From assembly GCA_014905825.1 (NCBI GenBank), contig JACGCN010000008.1, forward strand, positions 930,001 to 994,000: a stretch of DNA of 64,000 nt, read 5' to 3'. Within the stretch, counting starts at the first letter, position 1. The number at the start of each line of letters is the position of its first letter. The notes beneath the pieces are model-generated. The model worked only from the letters and a program-made list of their open reading frames with translations. It was not told the DNA's origin and made no database searches. Of this stretch, positions 54,666-64,000 are shown one piece after another. Made by a program: the position numbers and the translations under genes. Source of the stretch: Lyophyllum atratum (taxonomy: Eukaryota; Basidiomycota; Agaricomycetes; Agaricales; Lyophyllaceae).

Positions 54666-56817
54666 TTAAAGCTGATCGATGGTCAAAGCGTCGTATTTTG
54701 GACAGAGTTGGTCCCATGATGCTACAAGAGAGGTTCAATACCGTGAATACCGCCCGACTCGAAATAATGCTTACCAGGGGGGTTCATGTTTGCGATATCG
54801 GGAATATCCTCAGCGAAGACGACTGCAAGTCCACTGTATGGAAATAAGAGGTCAGTATTCACGCCGAGATGAAGAAGATCAAGACTTGCAGCTCGAGATG
54901 CCAGTCGATGTGACTAGATATGCCAAAGGTGAGTAAATCTAGAACCCGTGGTAAAAAGCCGACGCACCAATGGAGGAACCAGGGGCCATCGTTATCGGTA
55001 ACGAAGCGGATAGTCGCATTACCATCAGCAAGACCAGTATTGACGGTATCGCGCCGGACAGGGTTTTTGTAGTTGTATGTCGGACTGTCACCACTTCTTA
55101 CAACGGAGAAGGAGTGCTGTAATGGTAATTAGAAAAGGACCTGGTTCGAGCTCAATCGAACAAGAGACGTACCCCGTGAAGATGGAAGGGATGCTGAATC
55201 ATGACGCGTGAATATCAGCAGCTCGAAGCATTTGGTGCTTTTTACTTACTGGTCCGCCGAGATCGATGCCAGTGCCAGGCAGCGAGATCTCGATGACTTT
55301 ATTAGGAGGCAAGGAATAGACACTTCCTTGGGGAAGCAAATCTTGTGCCGCTTGAGTCCCGCTGAGGATCTGGAGCAATACAGGAACCGTGGGCGGGATA
55401 AAGGGCTTGCCGTTCATTTCGTACTTGAAGGTCTCAAAGTTGAAAGTGTGCGCGATGTTGATGTTGACGTCGGCACCTCCTTTCTCGGGCCTACCTGGCG
55501 CCTTGGGGTTGAGCAAAGCATGAAGGTCGACCTCTTTCAATGGTTTCGTGCTGACATATTGGGTGGTAGGGTCGACAGTAGGTGCACCAGCGTATCGCAG
55601 GATAGCCGAGTTCCTGCCGCCATCGTATCCGGGAAGACCTCTGAGATCGGGATTGGCACGGATCCAGTAGTTCCCAACGGCCTGGTTTGCTGCCATGATC
55701 ACCGAATAACGCTGTCCGGCATAGATCTGGATCGAATCGACAATTAGGGGGAGAGTGTACTCCCCGTCAGCCTCGATAACCACCAACGTGTGTTGATCTA
55801 TGGCAAAGGTGAATGAAGGGTCGCAAGACATGGCGATGATACGGAAGCGGTATCGTTTGTTCTTTTTCACGTTAACCACGGATAACGCGACGGCTGGGCC
55901 ATTGGGATAACGACCTTTTCCATTGATCAACGTGGCTTGGGATGTGAGAGGGAGACCGCCAGCTGCAGAGGGTGCGGGTGCGTGATACCTACAGCGACGT
56001 TAATTTCATCGGACGCATTCAGAGTCAGTGATATTCATACCAATCTGCCAGCGTAATGATCGTAGAGTCTGCGGACAAGTTAGAGGCGTTCTGGCAAATA
56101 AGGAGGTCGATATACTTACCATCATCGACATCGTAGAGAAGTTGATATGGATCAAGAGGGTCATAGATGATAAATGCTCCGCGAAGGCCATCGCAGTACT
56201 GCGTGGCTTAAGGATATGGCACACGGTTAGCTCGAAATCGTGGTGGCGGAACGATCGAGGTTACTCACACAAATGCGAGTGATACCAATACGTTCCAACC
56301 TGTCTCGGAATGCTGAAATCGTACAGGAAAGAATCGTTCGCGGCGATTGGGCACTGGGTCACAAAGGCTACTCCGTCAGCAAAGTTCGTCTTGCTTTGGA
56401 AAATCCCATGCCAGTGCTGCCATTCTCATCAATCGGAGACCCGTCAATCGCGGAGGGAAAAAGAGCTCACGATACTTGTACTGCGAAGCATGGTGTTATC
56501 TGTCAAGGAGTCGACGACGTTGAGCTTGAAATGATCTCCCTAAGCCTCGTGTCAGCAATCGGGCCTAGCTGGATCACAGATAATCATGTACCCTTGTACC
56601 CTTGATGACCGGTCCAGGAAATGTTCCACCGGCGAGGACAGCTCTGCATCTCGTTTAGAAAATCACTGAAGTGTGCACACTGGAGCTAAACTCACGAGCG
56701 AGGGAAGCCATCTGGGCTGATGACCTTGTTAGAGATAACAAGGTCGGACACAGGGCTAATCCCACTTGCGACGCTTAAGAGAGAAAGAGCGCAAAAGAAG
56801 TTCACCGCACTGAGCAT
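54666..56817 (-). CDS. Laccase (multicopper oxidase)
   Basis: A minus-strand multi-exon gene. A signal peptide ([19 protein letters not shown]) precedes the first cupredoxin domain. The four copper signatures are all present: HWHG (56405-56416), YWYHSH (about 56271-56288), HPFHLHG on its own short exon (55173-55193) and [16 protein letters not shown] (about 54850-54970, split by introns after HC and after HLEL). The type-1 copper Cys is the C of HCH. Ten residues after it is Leu, the position of the axial residue, compatible with a high-potential enzyme. The protein ends [16 protein letters not shown] at 54666. The intron 54834-54889 has a GC donor (GCAAGT). The product is a secreted phenol oxidase used in lignin or pigment chemistry. 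Confidence 0.94.
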
Positions 56818-58103
56818 AACAGGCAGTTGGGGTGGGTTTGAGAATCGCCGACGCATGTTTTCCGCGTTTTATGCTGTTTCCGCGTTTCTCGGCTACTGAA
56901 TTTTCGAATTTGGTTCATCCCTGACGGCTTTTAGTGGGTGATGGGCGACACTCATGAAGCCAAAAGCCACGGAATGGACGTATTGATGTATAGCGGCTGG
57001 TGTGAATCAAGGGCTACGGCGTGGTGTTTGAGCGGGGCGCAAAACTTGACTGGAATATCCGACGATATTCTGCCAGCAACCTTGCCCGCCCTCACCAAGC
57101 CTAAATTATCTAACCCGACGACTGCGAGCGACATCACTGTCAAATTTGATGCAATCATAGAATGACATGCAAGGTAGGTTGTCAAACTTGTGATAGCGAG
57201 GACTTCTCTAAAAACCAGGATAGAACGTTTGGAACTAGCACTCGATTCCTCCCCGCCGCGAGGACGAAGCAAATCTAATCAGGGGAGTGGGAGCAGCCTG
57301 CTGGTATGTTTGTGAGACTGAAAAGATTTATCACTGGAGTGGACACTCGCAAATAGAGACGGTGGAGTACGAAGGTCGAAACTGACCAGTCCGCGGCGTT
57401 ACAGAAAGGCTGAAAAGGCGCCCTACAGTCAGCCGCCGAGGTAATATCGGACTGAACTAGGGCCGCCTCCGGAAGGCAAAGATAAGATTGGCACAGGTTT
57501 TGCGACCTTGAAAAACGCAAAATCGGTGATTTGCGCACACCATAGCAACCCTTGCACCGGACAAAAAGTAACTCCAAGGGACTCGTCGGTTCTGGCGTCG
57601 AGTATCCCAGCGGTCGCGCCATAGACATATACGAATGCCATGAGTTTATCGAGACTCACCATCGCGGCCAACGATCGTCTAGGCATGGAAGTTGGCGGCA
57701 TCTTGAGATGGCGACCCGCCTTGGCTCCGTAAACTAAGTTTGGTCTGCTGGTGATGCGTGTAGGGATCCGAATCTAAATCTGAGGACGTTGGCAAAATGC
57801 CTTGAATGAAATAACATTGCTAGAGTCGGCCCGTCGAAAAGATGGCACGGGTATACGTATCGAGGTACACGGTGCCCCATATCTCTTCGCCAATTACGAT
57901 AATATCACGGAATCCTCGGTTTCTTCCAACGAGGACTATGCATTTAAGTCGGGATGGGGATCAAGGCTCATCTGGTGGCATTGCGCCAACCAAGATTTCA
58001 GGATCGTGGCCGTCGTCATGGAGGAGGAAGAGGATGTAAGGTAACAAGGACAAACAACCGCTACCGTTTGGTTTCAATCGTCAACGGGTATGGACGCTGG
58101 CAC
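56818..58103. other. Laccase upstream region, no other gene
   Basis: About 1.3 kb containing the laccase promoter. Open frames on both strands are short and featureless. Confidence 0.45.
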
Positions 58104-58944
58104 TAGGTCGAGGATCTAATCTGATTCAGAGATGATAACACCTAAGACGCTAGATCCAATATAAAGACAGCCTTACCACTTGTGCCCAGCAACGATGTAC
58201 CGCGGTAGCAAAGAAACACAGTCGTCCAGGAAGAGGGTTCCCGCGATAACGAAAAAAAGTAACATAAGACAATCAAACTGATCGCAGACATTCGATAATC
58301 ATGAACGAGGATGATGATACCGAGTTGATACCGAAGCTTACCGAAGGGAGGTGTTGACGAACCTCGCCCTTCGCTTTGTTGCGTATGGAAGTGCGGCTGC
58401 AAGTTCAACAGAGTGTCCGAGGTGCTAGGCTCTTTCCTGATTTTTCTTCTTTCTAATTTATGTGTGCGATCGCGATTATCCGGAGACACGAAGCTACAGC
58501 CTACGTACAGATCCTCAGAAGGATTATCCCAGAGAACACTCGGGTACAAGCCCAGAATGATCTCGACACAAGAACTCTCAAATGTAGATCAACAGATATG
58601 GCTTTTAATATTGTTAAGTTTTTTGGCCTAGATCTGAAAACTCACAACTACAAAAACATAACTGCCATAATTTCACCCTGAGTCTATGTTAACTTTTGCC
58701 TTACCTGTAAAGACCTCGTCGACCTGCAACTTGGTCAATCTCCTTCCAGACAGCCTTGAACTCCGTCGAAACTCGTCGACATCTTCACTGGTTTGGCGTG
58801 CACCACCCCAAATTTTCTTCAACATCATTTTTAGCCTCCTGTCGTAGACCGACAACCCGAAAGTCAGGGCCTGCAGCTCAGAGAAGCACTTTCGCGAGAG
58901 GATTCTCTTCACTTTCTCCCAATCCAGACCCAATTCACTCCCTT
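58104..58944. repeat. 841-bp duplicated segment, copy 2 (source copy)
   Basis: Matches 38413-39253 in the same orientation, offset by 19,691 bp without indels and with two differences seen. It covers the 3' part of the F-box gene and the 570 bp after its stop. Confidence 0.95.
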
Positions 58945-60092
58945 GCAGCTGAAAGAGCGTCAGCACCCTGATATTGATGTTCCGTATATGAGGCGAGTTT
59001 AGCTGAAGAAGCGTTTTCTCAATCCCCCGAGCGATAAAGCATTCCTCCGCGGGAGAGTCGGGGACGGGTTTGAACCACAGATGGCTGATGCGCAAAGTCC
59101 GGAGCTGGGTATGATGGGACAAGTCAACTGCCAAAAAAGGTCCTGCGGTCAGGGTAAAGCTGTGTTTGCCCGTTCTAGAGAAACATACCTTCGGGTAGGT
59201 GCCATGGGAGACCAAGATGTTTGATCTTGGGGCCTAGCCGCCGCAACATCCACGCAATTGATATTGAATCTATATCCTCCCAGAAAGCACTGCACATATT
59301 GATTGTGCAGAGGTTCTCTAGGTCATCCGAGTGCGCCGCAAGCCATGTACATATGTGGCCAATTGGAGAGAGGTAAAGCTCGAGCGTCTGTAGTTGCGGG
59401 GGTAGGCCCTGGCGCATGGGTGAGTCTGGTAGAGTCAGGTCAATCCATGTGACGTCTGCGAGCACCATCCTGCGCAGATTCTGCAATGCACATATCATAC
59501 TTGTAAATTTATCGAACGAGGGGAATGTGCATGTGCGGAACTCGAGGTCTGTGAGCCCGGGGAAACCATGGATGAGGGCAGTGGTCGTAGATGGCGTAAA
59601 GCCGTTGCGTAGCCATGAGAATGATAAGGATGTGAGTAAAGGGAATGGCGTAAGGCGGCGTAGCAAAGTTTCGTCACAGCTGAATGTGGTGGCTCCGCCA
59701 GCGCCGATGTCCATACCCGCCGGGAAAATTCTGCTCTCGCGGGATTTACGGTGGCTAATGGCGTCCGATTCGCTCTGGATAGAGACATGGTGTATACCGC
59801 GTGATATAGTTGAATGTGGTGAGTTGAGCAGCCGGAGAAAGCTTTTCACGTTTTTCGGACCAAGTGATACCGCCGGGATGAGGTGGTATCTGCTAACGGG
59901 GATCCATGCCTTGCACACAAGGCTACATACTCGGAGCGTGGGTACGTCGAAGCGTGCAATCTTTTCAATAATGATATCGAAGACTTCCGAGGGTATTCTC
60001 CGAGAAATATCCAGGGAGAGTGGCGTAATAGGTCGGGGCTGACGGGGGCGAAGAATAGACCTGCGCGGCTCAACCGATATGGGCTCAGGCAT
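58673..60092 (-). CDS. F-box protein
   Basis: Two exons (59189-60092 and 58673-59127) join to 452 residues. The N-terminal LDISRRIPSEVFDIIIEKIARFDVPTLRVCSLVCKAWIPVSRYHL is an F-box: the Ile-Pro-Ser-Glu start, then the CSLVCKAW core. It is followed by the LGPKNVKSFLRLL and LTSLSFSWL repeats typical of agaricomycete F-box proteins, with degenerate leucine-rich stretches. F-box proteins recruit substrates to SCF ubiquitin ligases; the substrate is unknown. Such genes are highly expanded in agaricomycetes. The last 272 nt of the CDS are duplicated at 38982-39253. Confidence 0.88.
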
Positions 60093-60461
60093 GGTGCGAT
60101 GGTCGTGGTGGAGGGTGAGTGAGTGAGGAGTTGCTGTTAAAGGGGATCACGATTCTGAATTCTAAAAGATGCCATTAGTGGATCAGCACATGACACACAT
60201 ACACGTTCAAGTTCAAGTTGCGGTGGCGGGGTCTGGGTCCGGGGCAGTGGATGGCAGTTACATACATTGACCGAGCCAATCAGAGCACTGCCCAAAACAG
60301 GCACACGACGACAGACTCGAGATAAGATGATGATCAAACTTTCTTACAATTTTTAGACAAGCATTCATGTTGCCGTCTTGAGGTGGAGAGAAGATCAAAT
60401 GACCGACCAAAGATATACACAGAGCAGATAAATCCTTTACATTCCGTCGTATCCCCCTCAT
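60093..60461. other. Intergenic between F-box gene and ProRS
   Basis: 370 bp. It carries the F-box gene promoter and the ProRS 3' flank; both genes are on the minus strand. No other feature. Confidence 0.5.
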
Positions 60462-62877
60462 CTAGTATGACCGACCAAACATGGTCCACCTCTTGGCGTC
60501 CTTGCCGCAGGCCGGGCATTTCGTCTTGCCAGGCTCGATGGGAGTCCAGAGTGACTGATCGAATGGAATAGCTAGAGACTTAGCGCCCGCGGAAGGGGCT
60601 CGCTCATCCTGGGGCTCTGCGCTGTTGATCCGCAAAATTAACGCATTGATCGGGGTAGCCAAGCCGCGGAGAGAAGGAACTTACGACCGGCCGCTACGCT
60701 CCTTGATGTCATCCTCGCACGCCTCGACCTCGCACCAGGGAATGACGGCAATGCCTTTGTTATCCAGGGTAGGAACGACGTCATCCCAATTCGTGATCTC
60801 CTTGAGACGGGAGTAGTACGTATCCCGAGCACGTTCAAACATCTCGCTCTGGATGGTCTTTAAGAGGCTGTTGATGGTGTTTCCAATGTCATTGAGGGAG
60901 ACAGGGCTCTTGGCACCTGTATCACGGCGAACAGTGAGCGTCTGTTGCTTCGCAAGGTCGTTGGGACCGATCTCGAGGCGGATAGGGACACCCTAGTGTA
61001 CGACCAACAAGCGTATCAGCATCACGATCACGTAGTTACCACCCGTATCTGACCTTCTGTTCCCAGTCATTGAACTTATAGCCCGGGGTGTAACCATCAC
61101 GGAGATCGGCCTTCGCCCTGACGCCAGCTTTCTTCAACGTCTTCGCAAGCTCATCGCACGCGTCATTGATCTGCGCCCGCTGCTCGTCCGAGGTCTTCGC
61201 CGTGATACCGCACGGAACGACGACAACCTGGATGCTGGCAACGCGCGGGGGGAGAACTAAGCCCTGGTTGTCACCATGGACCATGACCATGACACCAATG
61301 GTCCTGGTAGAAAGACCCCAAGAGTTCTGCCAGACATACGTCTTGCCCTGCTTGGTGGGATCGTTCGGGTCCTCAACGAAGATGTTGAACATCTCCGGTC
61401 TTGAGAAGTTCTGGCCAAGGCAATGGGAGGTCGCAGCCTGGATGCCACGTCCGGAGGTGGGAATGAAGCCCTCGAGCGTGGTGGTGTACAGTCCACCAGC
61501 GAACTTCTCCTTCTCGGACTTGATACCAGGGATGACGGGGACGGCGAGGAGGTCCTCGTAGACTTGGCGGTAGAGCTCGAGGATCTGGCGAACCTCAGTG
61601 TCGGCCTCGGCTTTCGTAAGGTGCGCAGTGTGTCCTTCTTGCCACAAGAACTCACGCGTGCGGAGGAACGGCTGCGGGTTCTTGAACTCCCATCGGACGA
61701 CGCTGTTCCATTGGTTGAGCTTCAGGGGAAGATCGCGGTGACTCTTGATCCACTTGGCGTAGTCTGAAGTGGTATAAGCGAGGGACAACACGATGGTAGT
61801 AGACACATACAAGGATACATGGCGGTTTCGGAGGTCGGACGGATGGCGATGGGTTCTTCGAGATCGGAGCTTCCTGCACGGGTGACCCATGCGACTTCCG
61901 GAGAGAAACCTTCGATATGGTCTTTTTCGCGCTCCAGGACCTTGGCTGACACGAACATCGGGAAGTACGAGTTCTGGACACCCATCTCCTTGATCTCAGT
62001 GTTGAACCAGGCCTGGATCTCTTCCCAGATGCTGTAGGACCAGGGTTTTAGGATATAGCACCCGCTGACGCTGTAATAATCCAGCATATCTGCTTTGATA
62101 AGAACCTGACCCGCTTTTAGCAAGTAGATATCGCATGAAAACCTTGCGCACTCACGTTGGTGTACCACGCAGCAAAATCGACCTCTTTCTTGACACCGAT
62201 AGCAATTTGGACGGCTCCCTCAATCTTGGCGTCCTCCTTCTCCTTCACCGGCGCCCTCGACGTTTGCGCCGCTGCTGTGACGGAGCCAGTCAAGTTCTGC
62301 AGGTCGAGCTCCTGAATCTTGACATCAGCAGTCTCTAGCTTATGGAGGTAGGAAAGAATGTCGGCGCCAGTGAGGAAGATGGTGGTGCTGGAGGAGTGGG
62401 CGTGTACGGCGAAGAGGGACGACGATGAGGCGATCGATGAATCGACGATAGTTTGGACCTTGGGGAACGTCTGCTCGTTCAGAGCGAGCGGAGAAACTAG
62501 GTTTGAGAGTTAACCACATTCTAGATGGCAATAGAAACAGACATACGCGAATCCTTATCCAATGAGAAAAATTCAGTCAAAAGGTCTGCAGATGCCAACC
62601 GCAACTCCTTCAAGTTGAGTGACTTCCCAATGGCCCCGGAAACGGTTTCTGTTGCATCGCGTGCAATGACAACGACAGGGACCGGGGTCGCTGTCTTCGC
62701 TGTCTTGGGCTTGTAGACGAGAGTTTTGATGAGTTCGAAAGATTTCGGCGCAAATTCTTTGGCAACTATGGCTGCTTTCCATTCCGCCGGAGAGGTAGTG
62801 GCAGCATGGTCGATAGCTGCAGCCGGTTTAATGGAGAGTGCTTTCAGAGAACTGATGATAGAGTCGAAAGAGGCCAT
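60462..62877 (-). CDS. Prolyl-tRNA synthetase, eukaryotic cytosolic type
   Basis: A minus-strand multi-exon gene from [16 protein letters not shown] to the stop at 60462-60464. The N-terminal about 200 residues form a region resembling the YbaK/EBS-type editing-like appendix seen in fungal cytosolic ProRS. The class II core follows: [45 protein letters not shown], motif 2 [24 protein letters not shown], and motif 3 with [16 protein letters not shown]. The anticodon-binding domain has [11 protein letters not shown] and [15 protein letters not shown]. The C-terminal [18 protein letters not shown] is the zinc-binding tail of the archaeal/eukaryal ProRS. An in-frame ATG at 63024 could add 49 basic residues (see findings). 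Confidence 0.93.
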
Positions 62878-64000
62878 GGTCCTTGGTTGAAACACAAATG
62901 CGCGACGTGGTATAAAACCTCCTCCAAGTTTTTTGTTTGACTCGAAGCAACTCAATCTGACTCTTATCAGATTGGAAGTCCCAATCCGTTTTAGCTGCCT
63001 TGCAACATAGCAGGCAGAGAGCATAAGTTAAGGACAGCGCAGAGGATGTTGAGGACAGCGAACAAGCTTTAGGACCCTCACAATTGATCTAGCCGAAAAA
63101 ATCCACCCAAGTATGCTACAGATGAAGTCCACCACTACAAAAGATCAACAACCGTATAAAAACCAAAGATCGTCGAAGGGGAATGTAATGAAAGGCCGAT
63201 CCATGCATCTGCGGGCAATTGCCCTGTGTAGCAGATCAGTAACTTATCGATGAGATTGAGGTTGCCTCTAAGTCGTTAATCAACGCCATCAATAAGTGCT
63301 TATGTAACATTTTTCCCTTCCTCCGCCATCATCCACGTCGGCGAGAGCCATATTCAAAACAATTCCGCCCACTGTGGGCAAGATTGTGAGATGCTGATTA
63401 GTATGAATCTCCTGACGAGTCGTGCATTGCAATAACTTACATCCTGGCGTTGTGTCCTATGCATTCATCGAGGCCACATTTGCCTGTTGGTAGTCTATAC
63501 AACATAATAGGGACGGGATTGTTGGTATAGGAGCTATTGTTTTCACATGTAGATTTACGCCTAGCACATAGTAGTGTAGATCAGGCGTATAGTGACTTGA
63601 CCCTCGAGGCGCGTCGCCTGGGGACGCGGAGGTACAACGCTTAACGATCACATGATGCGACGCGTCTAGTGTGTTTGTTTCGCGTTGTTTGTTCCATGAG
63701 TGATGCACGTGATGTTGAGTACAGATTGGTTTTCGACGGCCTGCCTTGTCTTCTGCTCTCCATCGTCTCCGCCATACCCACCACAGCCTTCATTTCAAGG
63801 TATCTATACAGCGGCGAGCCGTCATGTCTTCAAATCTTCCAGTACGAGCTCCCATCTTGCCTTTGGCGGGCTTAAATTGACTCGATTTACCCATGTCATT
63901 AGACTCGTCGTGTAACACGGACAACGCGTACGGCGACCGCCAAGGATACTGAAAATGCCAATGCTCGCCCATCACGAATTTCGACTCGCGCGAAACCTGC
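62878..64000. other. ProRS upstream region to window end
   Basis: About 1.1 kb. It contains the ProRS promoter and possible extended 5' coding part (to 63024). Frames starting near 63669-63700 (plus) run to about 63900 with some hydrophobic sequence (CLLLSIVSAIPTTAFIS), but too little is visible to call a gene; one could continue beyond the window. Confidence 0.4.

Noticed and set aside
58142..58549. 135-codon minus-strand frame kept open in both copies of the 841-bp duplication
   Set aside because: The copies are nearly identical, so conservation says nothing; no motif and it lies in the 3' flank of the F-box gene.
59416..60042. 208-codon plus-strand frame opposite the F-box gene
   Set aside because: Antisense shadow of the F-box coding sequence, with no recognisable features.
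61166..61767. Plus-strand frames of 114-131 codons opposite ProRS
   Set aside because: Antisense shadows of the conserved ProRS exon.
1..64000. Search for CRISPR arrays, bacterial operons, rRNA genes and biosynthetic clusters
   Set aside because: None seen. The P450, FAD monooxygenase and laccase are far apart and no synthase or synthetase core gene is near, so a secondary-metabolite cluster is not supported.

Overview
The window is nuclear DNA of a filamentous basidiomycete, most likely a wood- or litter-decaying agaricomycete. The genes are intron-dense with 45-70 nt introns, and the gene families are typical of that group: a laccase with all four copper motifs, a DUF6534 seven-helix protein, a single-domain oxysterol-binding protein, a cytochrome P450, an FAD monooxygenase, a GH16-type secreted protein, an F-box protein and an intact Ty1/copia retrotransposon.

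Layout. 0-17.7 kb: a short-chain dehydrogenase, a small protein of unknown function, the mitochondrial magnesium channel MRS2, an unresolved minus-strand gene, an intron-containing tRNA-Val(UAC), an intronless single-pass membrane protein with a long Ser/Pro tail, a C2H2 zinc-finger protein and a multipass membrane protein. 17.9-24.5 kb: two divergent paralogous secreted PLC-like phosphodiesterases, then a P450. 26.4-33.5 kb, all minus strand: an OSBP/KES1-type lipid transfer protein, a DUF6534 protein and a GH16-like secreted protein. 34.2-38.2 kb: mitochondrial isoleucyl-tRNA synthetase. 38.4-39.3 kb: one arm of an 841-bp duplication whose other arm lies at 58.1-58.9 kb inside an F-box gene. 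39.5-47.5 kb: a NUP53 nucleoporin gene split by a full-length copia element. 50.8-54.2 kb: an FAD monooxygenase and TGS1. 54.7-56.8 kb: laccase. 58.7-62.9 kb: the F-box gene and prolyl-tRNA synthetase.

The genes do not form one pathway. They are a mixture of housekeeping genes (MRS2, ISM1, ProRS, TGS1, NUP53, OSBP) and secreted or oxidative lifestyle genes.

The most unusual observation is in the copia LTRs. Each LTR carries the same leader segment twice: once with a 57-nt GT...AG stretch and immediately afterwards without it. The second unit is exactly the spliced form of the first, which suggests that spliced leader RNA was reverse-transcribed and fixed in the LTR. Other notable points are a 5-nt micro-exon in both PLC paralogues, a 7-nt micro-exon in the GH16-like gene, zinc fingers laid out on 26-codon phase-0 exon modules, three GC-AG introns, a GA instead of GT donor in the FAD monooxygenase, a 4-bp duplication that frameshifts one PLC paralogue, and an in-frame upstream start on ProRS that could give a mitochondrial form. 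Gene models were spliced by eye using frame consistency and conserved motifs; no searches were run.
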